Shown here piece after piece: positions 23,971 to 30,337 of a stretch of 64,000 nucleotides of DNA; the stretch's first letter is position 1; each line of letters opens with the position of its first letter. The stretch lies in IMG/VR virus record IMGVR_UViG_3300035438_001058, positions 21,209 to 85,208 of that record; one strand, written 5' to 3'. Origin of the DNA: a virus. The position numbers and the translations under genes were made by a program. Below the pieces are notes generated by a model. That model worked only from the letters and a program-made list of their open reading frames with translations. It ran no database searches and had not been told where the DNA came from.

Positions 23971-24001
23971 TTGCTTTTTCTCTTTTAATGTCGTATCTTT
24001 G
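23971..24001 (+). promoter_or_regulatory. Bacteroidota-type promoter P1
   Basis: TTGC at 23971-23974 and TATCTTTG at 23994-24001 are 19 bases apart, a close match to the Bacteroidota -33 TTTG / -7 TANNTTTG promoter. Transcription should start near 24008, which rules out the ATG at 23988 and supports the start at 24015 for the next gene. Confidence 0.85.
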
Positions 24002-24014
24002 TAAGAAATGTTAT

Positions 24015-24236
24015 ATGGAAAAGATCAATCATCCCACTCACTATCAAGCTGGTAATGACACTTATGAGGTTATAAAGGTTATAGATGCGTGGGAATTAAA
24101 TTTCAGTTTAGGGAATGTAGTTAAGTATCTTTATAGGGCTGGTAAGAAGGATAATGTGTTAGAGGATCTGCAAAAAGCCCTCTGGTATCTACAAAATGAG
24201 ATAAAAAACACAGAAAATAAAGTTTTTTTAAAATAA
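24015..24236 (+). CDS. DUF3310-family protein
   Basis: 73 residues from ATG 24015, placed a few bases after the predicted transcription start. MEKINHPTHYQAGNDTYEVI, then NVVKYLYRAGKKD and EDLQKALWYLQNEI are the hallmarks of the DUF3310 (SaV-like) family, common in phages and often called nucleotide kinase although activity is not established. The gene stands alone between promoters P1 and P2. UAA stop followed by AAAATAAAT repeats. Confidence 0.85.
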   Translation: MEKINHPTHYQAGNDTYEVIKVIDAWELNFSLGNVVKYLYRAGKKDNVLEDLQKALWYLQNEIKNTENKVFLK

Positions 24237-24269
24237 ATGAAAATAAATTGAAAATAAATGACAAAAAAC

Positions 24270-24300
24270 TTGCATTTCGCATTTTAATGTTGTATCTTTG
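24270..24300 (+). promoter_or_regulatory. Bacteroidota-type promoter P2
   Basis: TTGC at 24270-24273, 19 bases, TATCTTTG at 24293-24300: same elements, same spacing and a shared TTTTAATGT spacer as P1. Upstream lie three AAAATAAAT copies (about 24230-24260), possibly an UP-like or regulator site. It should start the long leader RNA and the rightward gene block near 24307. Confidence 0.87.
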
Positions 24301-24512
24301 TACTTATTAACGAAGAAGCAATTCTTCCCTTGGAAACACCAATAGCAACCATCTCTGTCCGAAGAGATGTACGACCCTACGACACCACAGCAAGCACTGA
24401 CGTAGTCCTGGGTCCAGAAGTCGGATTGCCTACTAAGTTAGTTTAGGGAGTAGGTGCTTTTCTCCGATAGTTGCGCAAATGCGTATCATAAATGCGAGAA
24501 TTACTGTTGATT

Positions 24513-24536
24513 AATAAGTCGGAAAACTTATTTTTT
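24513..24536 (+). terminator. Possible terminator or attenuator inside the leader
   Basis: AATAAGT (24513-24519) and ACTTATT (24526-24532) with a 6-base loop, followed by four more T. The stem is A/T-rich, so termination may be partial, giving a short RNA and read-through into the gene block. Confidence 0.45.
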
Positions 24537-24705
24537 GGGTCGCCCTTAATTGCGGAGCACTGGCAGTATATTAAGTAGGATTCGTAAACCCCGACCGGCT
24601 CTTTGAGGTAGAGAAGGTTCTTGTCAAAACTTTAAAAAGTGGAGGCAGGGCATTGCTATATCTTAATGTGAACTACATCATCAACCCCCTACCCCCTTCC
24701 AGGGG

Positions 24706-24730
24706 AGATTGATTTGAAAAAAATCAATCT
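24706..24730 (+). promoter_or_regulatory. Perfect 10-bp hairpin before the first gene of the block
   Basis: AGATTGATTT / AAATCAATCT with loop GAAAA ends 14 bases before the ATG at 24745. Placement suggests control of translation start or mRNA 5' protection. Confidence 0.6.
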
Positions 24731-24744
24731 ATAAAATAGAAATT

Positions 24745-25110
24745 ATGATAAAGATTACAACTGATTCCAAACTAGTTTTCTTCCAAAAGATTCTGGCTGT
24801 TATATCTGCTCTGTCTCCAGAGGACAAGCAGCTATCTTCTTCGGAGTTAGATACTCTATCAAGGTTTCTAGCTCTTCCCCGTCAGTATGATTACTTTCCA
24901 TTTACGGCTAAAGCTAGGAAAGAGATATATAGGCAGTACACTCCTAATATGTCAGTGCAGATTGTTTCTGCTAGAGTTACTTCTCTGATATTAAAAGGTT
25001 ACCTTATAAGGGATGAAGATAATTTTGTAGATTTCTCCCCACAGATAAAGAAACTAAGGACACTAAATTCATTCGATGTTAAAATACAAGATTCACCCAC
25101 TAATAGCTAA
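24745..25110 (+). CDS. Unknown protein, possible winged-helix fold
   Basis: 121 residues (MIKITTDSKLVFFQKILAVI). The pattern SSSELDTLSRFLALPRQYDY followed by SVQIVSARVTSLILKGYLIR looks like a helix-turn-helix/winged-helix layout seen in small crAss-like phage proteins near the packaging block. It is the first gene after the leader RNA and overlaps the next gene by 35 bases. UAA stop. Function not established. Confidence 0.6.
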   Translation: MIKITTDSKLVFFQKILAVISALSPEDKQLSSSELDTLSRFLALPRQYDYFPFTAKARKEIYRQYTPNMSVQIVSARVTSLILKGYLIRDEDNFVDFSPQIKKLRTLNSFDVKIQDSPTNS

Positions 25111-25414
25111 GACAGCTGAAGACCTTAATATGCCTTTAGAGGTGGTAAGTTCAGTGGTATTACATGAGTTTGAAACCATAAAGAATAATATTGTTAATCC
25201 CATCTATCTAGGTTATAGGTTAGAGGATCTAGGTAAATTCTTCTTTAAAAGAAATCAGTATTATTCTGCGGCCTTTAGGTTGTTAATTAGGTATAGGAAA
25301 GGTACAGTTAATAAGGAATTGCTTCAGAAGTTTATTCAGATGAGGCATTTAGTTAATAAATATTATTTTTTACAAAAGTATAAACGCCGATTTGGAAGTT
25401 GGCACTGGAAATAA
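25076..25414 (+). CDS. Unknown basic protein
   Basis: 112 residues (MLKYKIHPLIAKTAEDLNMP), helical and basic in its C-terminal half (FRLLIRYRKGTVNKELLQKF; YFLQKYKRRFGSWHWK). The pattern of a hydrophobic helix with VVSSVVLHEFETIKNNI is reminiscent of IHF/HU-like helices but no beta arm is clear. It overlaps the preceding gene by 35 bases; UAA stop one base before the next ATG. Confidence 0.55.
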   Translation: MLKYKIHPLIAKTAEDLNMPLEVVSSVVLHEFETIKNNIVNPIYLGYRLEDLGKFFFKRNQYYSAAFRLLIRYRKGTVNKELLQKFIQMRHLVNKYYFLQKYKRRFGSWHWK

Positions 25415-25415
25415 A

Positions 25416-25748
25416 ATGAACAGGAAAATGACAAATAACGCTAATTCTCAGCACGCTCAACAAGCAGCTATGAATCACCAAATGCACACACACTCTATTA
25501 CCGTACTTACTGAGTTGTACAAGAATACGCCAATTGAATCTAATTTAAGGCCAGCACTTGAGGAGGCATTACTAGGATTGCTAGAGCCATTCTTACCTAG
25601 GTTAGCTGCTCCACCAACATTTCAATCAACACTTGAACCAACATTTCAATCAAAAAGTATTCAATCAGAAGGTATTCAATCAGAAGGTGTTGTCTTAGAC
25701 ACCTATAATCCAGATTACACTTATACAGAATCTAAAATTATTCAGTAA
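25416..25748 (+). CDS. Unknown protein with Gln/Ser repeat tail
   Basis: 110 residues from ATG 25416 (MNRKMTNNANSQHAQQAAMN), chosen because it directly follows the previous stop; an ATG at 25392 lies inside that gene. After a helical middle (LRPALEEALLGLLEPFLPRL) come short repeats, PTFQS twice and SIQSEG/GIQSEG, that form a flexible tail. UAA overlaps the next ATG as TAATG. No family recognised. Confidence 0.55.
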   Translation: MNRKMTNNANSQHAQQAAMNHQMHTHSITVLTELYKNTPIESNLRPALEEALLGLLEPFLPRLAAPPTFQSTLEPTFQSKSIQSEGIQSEGVVLDTYNPDYTYTESKIIQ

Positions 25749-26113
25749 TGGTTTTAACTCAAGATAAAGTACTTATTCAGTTGGATGAACATCCAGATCA
25801 CACTGTGACAGAATCTAATATTTATATCCCACAGTTTATAAATGCTGAGTCAGATGGTGGGCGCCCAATGTCTATTCCTTCTAATCAGAAGTATCTAGCT
25901 TCAGGTGTTGTGGTTGATTTATCAGATGCGGCTAAAAAGAAGATGGAAGATAACAACACTCCTATTAAGAAAGGAGATAAAGTTTTCGTATCTACATCGG
26001 TAGTTAACCAAGGTTATCATTTTCAACTTAAGAGAGATTCTATAGTTTATGATTTTGATGGTCTAGTACTAATTCCAACTATATTAATAGAGGCAATATT
26101 AAATGAAAAATAA
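25748..26113 (+). CDS. GroES-like co-chaperonin
   Basis: 121 residues with the Cpn10 layout: DKVLIQLDEHPDHTVTESNI (first strand and mobile-loop entry), IYIPQ, then ASGVVVDLSD, IKKGDKVFVSTSV, and DSIVYDFDGLVLIPTILIEA, matching the GxVVxxG, VKxGDxV and xxDIxA landmarks of GroES barrels. The loop between residues 25 and 45 could be the GroEL-binding mobile loop. Divergent, so identity rests on pattern and on the phage-encoded GroEL 2.6 kb downstream on the same strand. Confidence 0.75.
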   Translation: MVLTQDKVLIQLDEHPDHTVTESNIYIPQFINAESDGGRPMSIPSNQKYLASGVVVDLSDAAKKKMEDNNTPIKKGDKVFVSTSVVNQGYHFQLKRDSIVYDFDGLVLIPTILIEAILNEK

Positions 26114-26486
26114 ACAAAAACCTAATACTCCAAAATCAGAAGTATTAAAAACAATAGAAACCCCAATGGTAGAACAACATATTTTCGATAGTCTTAATAG
26201 CGAGCACTCAAAATTTAAGGAAGAAATATCTATTATTACGAGTGAGCTTGAGGCTGTTAAGAAAGAGAGAGAAGCCTTTCAAAATATAGCTAATACAGCG
26301 GCTTCTAAGTTGGTAAGTATTGAATCTGCTGTTACTCCTTTTCTTAATAGAAAGTTCAATGTTGTAACAGCTATATATCATTTAAAGGATGTGGTCGAAC
26401 TTATTAAACAGATTGTAGAAGCTGTTAAAGAATTCCGTGCTCAGTTTATGGCACCTAACGTTAAACCTGATGATTCTACTAAATAA
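26103..26486 (+). CDS. Coiled-coil protein
   Basis: 127 residues. A disordered N-terminus (MKNKQKPNTPKSEVLKTIET) is followed by a coiled coil (HSKFKEEISIITSELEAVKK) and a second helical segment (LKDVVELIKQIVEAVKEFRA). It overlaps both neighbours by 11-17 bases. Such small helical proteins near the packaging block may be assembly or accessory factors. No family recognised. Confidence 0.6.
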   Translation: MKNKQKPNTPKSEVLKTIETPMVEQHIFDSLNSEHSKFKEEISIITSELEAVKKEREAFQNIANTAASKLVSIESAVTPFLNRKFNVVTAIYHLKDVVELIKQIVEAVKEFRAQFMAPNVKPDDSTK

Positions 26487-26964
26487 TTTTGATCCTTTTC
26501 AAGATTTTTTTAATAGCAATCCACAATTAAAGATCTTATTTAAAGATTATTTAAAAGTTCCTTCTTCCCATATGTGAGGTCTATTTCTATATTCTCATCC
26601 AGACTCAAAGTTTTTTAATGAGTCTCCAGAAGATAGAAAAGACCTCATATTTAAGGATTATCTTAAGAAAGATAAGACATTTGATTGGGATAAATATGAG
26701 GAGCTATTAAAGAAGATTGAAGTCTCTGTTTTAACTAAAGCTCAAAGAGCCCTTATGAGATGGGAACAGACGTTACATGAACGGGATGATTTCATAGCTT
26801 CTATTCCTTATACTCTCGAGACTTTTGAGGCTAAGGATAAGATGATGGCGATTACCCCAAAGCTTTGAGATCAATATGAAGCTGTATTAGATAGGTTGAA
26901 TAAAGATCAAGGATCTACAATGGGGGACATAGAAGAGTCTCTATCAGAAAAAGGTATTATATAA
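26470..26964 (+). CDS. Unknown protein readable only with UGA as Trp
   Basis: 164 residues from ATG 26470, with in-frame TGA at 26575-26577 (HM-W-GLFLYSHP) and 26866-26868 (PKL-W-DQYEAVL). The frame is otherwise open and reads like a real protein: FDPFQDFFNSNPQLKILFKD, KDLIFKDYLKKDKTFDWDKY, LTKAQRALMRWEQTLHERDD. Under the standard code no ORF would be called here. It fills the gap between two genes and ends UAA. A protein of this size often lies before the terminase in crAss-like phages; function unknown. Confidence 0.85.
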
Positions 26965-26974
26965 TAAGAAGATT

Positions 26975-27256
26975 ATGCATACAGTAAAAAACTTAGACAA
27001 TTTAGATGTTCAGTCAGACGTTAAAATGAGTCGTCTTCAAGCTAACGAACAGATAATTAATCTTATCACTGATTATATGAGAACTTATACGGACCAAAGG
27101 TTTGGGCAGATACTATATAATTTAGGTGTAGCTACACATTCCGTGTATCATACAATGCCGCAAGAAGGTGAAAGAGCTCAAGTTGGTTACAGAGATATAT
27201 TCTTTGAAGAATCTGCTGAGACATTAAAGAAATTAACAATAAAAGATGGGGATTAA
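26975..27256 (+). CDS. Unknown small protein
   Basis: 93 residues (MHTVKNLDNLDVQSDVKMSR) with helical character and the segment RTYTDQRFGQILYNLGVATH, a pattern reminiscent of conserved small crAss-like phage proteins. Ten bases follow the preceding gene; it ends UAA just before the tmRNA gene. Function unknown. Confidence 0.6.
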   Translation: MHTVKNLDNLDVQSDVKMSRLQANEQIINLITDYMRTYTDQRFGQILYNLGVATHSVYHTMPQEGERAQVGYRDIFFEESAETLKKLTIKDGD

Positions 27257-27269
27257 TTTCCCCTACATT

Positions 27270-27549
27270 GGGGGTGCCAGGTATTGATTGCACTCATAGG
27301 TTTGGTATTACTAGCAAGCAGTCTAAAGACTATAAATTTAAATAATCGACAATAATACTAATGACTTTGGTATCGGACTTCCGTCCTTTTCCACAGAAGC
27401 AGTTGCTCCTTCTGTTACTCAAGAGCAGCCAGTTTACCAGTACGCATAAGTTTACCACACTAATAGACTATAATATAGGTGTACAGAAGCTTGTAATTCT
27501 AGAATATTAAACGAGTCGTAAGACAGCGGTTCGAATCCGCTCACCTCCA
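27270..27549 (+). ncRNA. ssrA: Phage tmRNA (transfer-messenger RNA)
   Basis: The ends form a tRNA-like domain without anticodon arm: GGGGGTG (27270-27276) pairs with CACCTCC (27542-27548), next to a perfect T arm AGCGG-TTCGAAT-CCGCT (27525-27541). A long P2 helix joins them: ACTC/GAGT, GTTTGGTATT (27300-27309) with AATATTAAAC (27503-27512), bulged A, CTAG/CTAG. AAGCTTGTAA matches the conserved AAGCATGTAG region. A candidate pseudoknot 1 (AGTC-TAAA-GACT) precedes AATAATC|GAC, closely matching the AATAGTC|GCA resume site of E. coli. At 280 bases it is short for tmRNA. CCA is not encoded. Role: rescue of stalled ribosomes. Confidence 0.85.
27348..27449 (+). other. tmRNA tag-peptide reading frame (33 codons)
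   Basis: From the resume codon GAC the frame reads DNNTNDFG, continues without any stop for 33 codons and ends PVYQYA then UAA. An in-frame UAA lies just three codons upstream. Bacterial tags usually have 8-35 residues and end in LAA-like residues recognised by ClpXP; this one is near the upper length limit and ends in YQYA. Confidence 0.7.
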
Positions 27550-27564
27550 CTAAAATTAATTATT

Positions 27565-27834
27565 ATGTTTATTTATGTTTATGGATTTCAAAATTTAGAC
27601 GGGAAGTCTAGTACAATAATCCCGTTAGCTATCCTCTCTAGCTCTATAACTGCTTTTAAAGAGTTTGTAGACGATAATACGCCAGAAAGAAAATCTTTAA
27701 TTGAGACAGATACAGGTATGTATTTTACCACGTCTTCTTTTGAAGAGTTAAAAGAAATGATTGATCCGGACACTGATTGGACAAGAGACGCCCCTGTTCC
27801 AGTAGAGCCTCTGCCTTTGAATATGGGACAATAA
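27565..27834 (+). CDS. Unknown small protein
   Basis: 89 residues (MFIYVYGFQNLDGKSSTIIP), lying between the tmRNA and the tRNA-Trp gene. It has an alpha/beta pattern, an acidic segment (SFEELKEMIDPDTDWTRDAP) and a Pro-rich tail (VPVEPLPLNMGQ). UAA stop. No family recognised. Confidence 0.55.
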   Translation: MFIYVYGFQNLDGKSSTIIPLAILSSSITAFKEFVDDNTPERKSLIETDTGMYFTTSSFEELKEMIDPDTDWTRDAPVPVEPLPLNMGQ

Positions 27835-27891
27835 ATCGCTAACAGTCGTTAGGTCTCGCCCTCCATGTCGTAAGATGTGAGGGGGCAATTC

Positions 27892-27963
27892 GGGGATATG
27901 GGGTAATCGGTAACCGGGAAGTCTTCAAAACTTTAGTTGTCTGTTCGAGTCAGACTGTCCTCG
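27892..27963 (+). tRNA. tRNA-Trp with anticodon UCA (reads UGA and UGG)
   Basis: Acceptor GGGGATA pairs with TGTCCTC (two G-U pairs), D arm with GG in AATCGGTA, anticodon stem GAAGT/ACTTT around loop CTTCAAA giving anticodon UCA, variable loop AGTT, T arm GTCTG-TTCGAGT-CAGAC. The discriminator is G, the bacterial tRNA-Trp identity base. The loop CUUCAAA equals that of UGA-decoding tRNA-Trp in code-4 bacteria. It should be charged by host TrpRS and insert Trp at UGA in the late genes. CCA is not encoded. Confidence 0.92.
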
Positions 27964-27980
27964 CCCACAAAATTTTTATT

Positions 27981-28346
27981 ATGGAAACTAAATCACTTAC
28001 GTCAATATTGACACTTTTTTTTCAACTGTCTAATGATCTTCATTGGCACCATTTAAATACCAAATCTTTTGCTGAACACAAAGCTTTGGAGTTTGCGTAT
28101 GAAAAGATATTAGGTTATAAGGATACAATTGCTGAACAACTTATTCCGTTCGAAGGTAAACTTACGACTATGAAGTTATTATCTATACCTTCCTCTAAAT
28201 GCGCAGAACTTCCTACTGATATTGTTATAGCTGCAGAAGCGCTCTGTGAGTTAGCTGAAGCTAAAGGCTACGATAATATAGAGAATTTATCGGAAGAGAT
28301 TATAGGGGTTGCAGCCAAACTTAAATATTTATTAAACTTAGTATAA
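27981..28346 (+). CDS. DUF5856-like / ferritin-like small helical protein
   Basis: 121 residues, all-helical. The segment LFFQLSNDLHWHHLNTKSFA followed by EHKALEFAYEKILGYKDTIA resembles the Dps/ferritin-like pattern annotated as DUF5856 in crAss-like phages. His and Glu residues are placed as for a metal site. It begins 18 bases after the tRNA gene. Role unknown; UAA stop. Confidence 0.65.
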   Translation: METKSLTSILTLFFQLSNDLHWHHLNTKSFAEHKALEFAYEKILGYKDTIAEQLIPFEGKLTTMKLLSIPSSKCAELPTDIVIAAEALCELAEAKGYDNIENLSEEIIGVAAKLKYLLNLV

Positions 28347-28347
28347 T

Positions 28348-28488
28348 ATGAAAAATAAATTTTTTACTATAGAAGAACTAATTGCTTTTGGTAACTATCT
28401 CTTGTCTGATAAAAGGGCTGAATTAGTTGATCCTAAAGTACAGAACATGGTACATGATTCTGATCTATTTAATTACTTCATTGACTAA
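28348..28488 (+). CDS. Very small protein (46 residues)
   Basis: ATG two bases after the preceding stop, then MKNKFFTIEELIAFGNYLLS and an acidic tail ending FNYFID, stopping with UAA two bases before the next ATG. Perfect packing between neighbours supports it. No family recognised. Confidence 0.6.
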   Translation: MKNKFFTIEELIAFGNYLLSDKRAELVDPKVQNMVHDSDLFNYFID

Positions 28489-28490
28489 TA

Positions 28491-28736
28491 ATGACTATAA
28501 AGGTTAATATTTCTTTCGAACTTTGGCCATATCAACAGTCTTACTCAGTAGAAATACCAGAAGATAAGTTTAAGGAAATGGATAAGTATGTGGATTCTAT
28601 AACATCTAATTTAAAGATGTCATTATTATCCCATGTACGTGTCCATCACCCTAATTTATGGTATAAATATTCTCCTTTAGAAGATCAAATACTGGCAACT
28701 TTAAAAATAGAAAATCACACACACAAAATTAAATAA
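28491..28736 (+). CDS. Unknown small protein
   Basis: 81 residues (MTIKVNISFELWPYQQSYSV), beta then helical (DKYVDSITSNLKMSLLSHVR). The UAA overlaps the ATG of the chaperonin gene as TAATG, so the two are probably co-translated. No family recognised. Confidence 0.6.
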   Translation: MTIKVNISFELWPYQQSYSVEIPEDKFKEMDKYVDSITSNLKMSLLSHVRVHHPNLWYKYSPLEDQILATLKIENHTHKIK

Positions 28737-30337
28737 TGACAAAGAATATTCATTTAGAAAAAGAAACACGAGATAAAATGCTGGAAGGTGTTTTAACTTT
28801 GGCACACGCAGTAGGATCTACACTAGGACCAATGGGGTCAAACGTAGTAATTGAGACTCCTTACGGAGCTACCACAGTTACTAAGGATGGAGTCACTGTA
28901 GCTAAACATATTGATTTAGATGATGCTGTGCAAAATTTAGGAGCGCAGATATTAAAACAAGCTGCTTCAAGAACAGCTACTCTTGCTGGCGATGGTACAA
29001 CAACTGCTACTGTAATAGCTGCGTCTTTAGTACAGTCTGCGCATAAATTAATTACTGCGGGTGTGAAGCCTATTGATATTAAAAGAAGGTTAGAAATTCT
29101 CTTATTAGAAGCTCTGAATAAGATTCGGATTCAAGCTAAGAGTGTTGACCTTAATAGGATTAAAGAGATCGCCACTATCTCAGCAAATAATGATGAGGAA
29201 ATGGGGGCTTTAATTCAAGACGCTTACAACCATGTTGGCCCCAATGGAATGATCACTTTAGAGGAATCTAAGACAGGTCTAACTCATTTGGTTATGGAAG
29301 AAGGAGTTTCTATTGACAAAGGATTTGTATCTCCTTATTTTATCACTGATTCTGCAAAAGGAGAATGTATTCTAGAGAATCCATTTATCTTTATTACTGA
29401 TTCTAAAGTTAGATATACTCAAGATATAGTACCTATATTGGAAATTGCTGCTTCTAAATCAAGGCCCCTTCTTATTATAGGAGACGAAGTAGATGCTCAA
29501 GCTCTTCAGTTGCTCGTACTAAATAAGATGCGCGGGACAATACAAGTATGTGCTATAAATGCCCCTTCTTTTGGGGATAACAGAACAGCGATATTAGAAG
29601 ATATTGCTGCCCTAACATCTACTACTATTATAACCGCTAAAGCTGGCACTAGGTTAGAGGATACTCCAGAAAGAGCATTAGGAAATGCTCAAAAAGTTAT
29701 CATATCAAAGTCGAAGACTATATTAGTAGGACCTAAGAATAACTTAGAGGCTATTGAGTCTAGAGCTGAAGAAATTCGTAACTCTATGGAATTGGAGCAA
29801 GATCTTTATTTAAAGAATAGACTTCAAAAAAGATTGGCTGATCTTACTGCTAAAGTAGCTGTGCTTCATGTTGGGGGAGCTACTGAAACTGAATTAAAAG
29901 AACGCAAAGATCGTGTAGATGATGCTCTAAGGGCTACTGCTTGTGCCATACAAAAAGGTTACCTTATTGGCGGCGGTGTAGCTCTAGCTCGTGTGTCTTC
30001 TTTCATAGAGATAAAAGATGCTTTAATAGATCCTATTTTTATAAACGCACTAACATCCCCTCTAAAATTAATAGCTTCAAATGCAGGGCAAACAGGAGAA
30101 GTAGTTTTAGCTAAAGTTTTATCTTCAGAAGATCTTGATATTGGTTTTAACGCTCGCACGCTCAAGTATTCTAATTTATTAGAGGATGGTGTAATAGATC
30201 CCGCGTTAGTAGTTGAGCAAGCACTCTCAAACGCAGTATCAGCGGCTTCTATGATATTACTTTCTGCTACGGCAATCACAAATAAAGATAGAAAACCTCC
30301 TTTTAATCCAGGTAATATGGAAGATTATGCTGCATAA
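28736..30337 (+). CDS. groEL: Chaperonin GroEL (Hsp60)
   Basis: 533 residues with the group I chaperonin signature throughout: GSTLGPMGSNVVIE and TKDGVTVAKHI in the equatorial domain, the ATP-site AGDGTTTATV, apical GPNGMITLEES and DKGFVSPYF, and VEQALSNAVSAASMILLSAT near the C-terminus. Length is normal; the usual C-terminal GGM repeat is replaced by NPGNMEDYAA. It forms a folding cage, here probably for capsid or tail proteins. No Trp or UGA codons are needed. It overlaps the terminase start by 11 bases, tying it to packaging genes. Confidence 0.95.
   Translation: MTKNIHLEKETRDKMLEGVLTLAHAVGSTLGPMGSNVVIETPYGATTVTKDGVTVAKHIDLDDAVQNLGAQILKQAASRTATLAGDGTTTATVIAASLVQSAHKLITAGVKPIDIKRRLEILLLEALNKIRIQAKSVDLNRIKEIATISANNDEEMGALIQDAYNHVGPNGMITLEESKTGLTHLVMEEGVSIDKGFVSPYFITDSAKGECILENPFIFITDSKVRYTQDIVPILEIAASKSRPLLIIGDEVDAQALQLLVLNKMRGTIQVCAINAPSFGDNRTAILEDIAALTSTTIITAKAGTRLEDTPERALGNAQKVIISKSKTILVGPKNNLEAIESRAEEIRNSMELEQDLYLKNRLQKRLADLTAKVAVLHVGGATETELKERKDRVDDALRATACAIQKGYLIGGGVALARVSSFIEIKDALIDPIFINALTSPLKLIASNAGQTGEVVLAKVLSSEDLDIGFNARTLKYSNLLEDGVIDPALVVEQALSNAVSAASMILLSATAITNKDRKPPFNPGNMEDYAA

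Larger units (their letters stand above)
24307..24744 (+). ncRNA. Long hairpin-rich leader RNA, possibly a structured ncRNA
   Basis: About 440 bases without a gene directly after P2. Helices seen by eye: GAAGAA-GCAA-TTCTTC (24312-24327, GNRA tetraloop); CATCTCT/AGAGATG (24350-24369); GACC+CTACG / CGTAG+GGTC (24373-24414); TCGGA+CCTACT / AGTAGG+TCCGA (24421-24467); AATAAGT/ACTTATT with TTTT (24513-24536); GGTCG+CTTAAT / ATTAAG+CGACC (24538-24596); and a perfect 10-bp hairpin at 24706-24730. It matches no RNA family I recognise. The hairpin with T tract at 24513 could end a stand-alone RNA of about 230 bases. Confidence 0.6.

Noticed and set aside
27478-27549. A stand-alone tRNA suggested by the T arm and the AGGTG/CACCT pairing
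   Set aside because: The acceptor would have mismatches at the end and no anticodon stem forms; the 3' part pairs much better with GGGGGTG at 27270, which makes the tmRNA.
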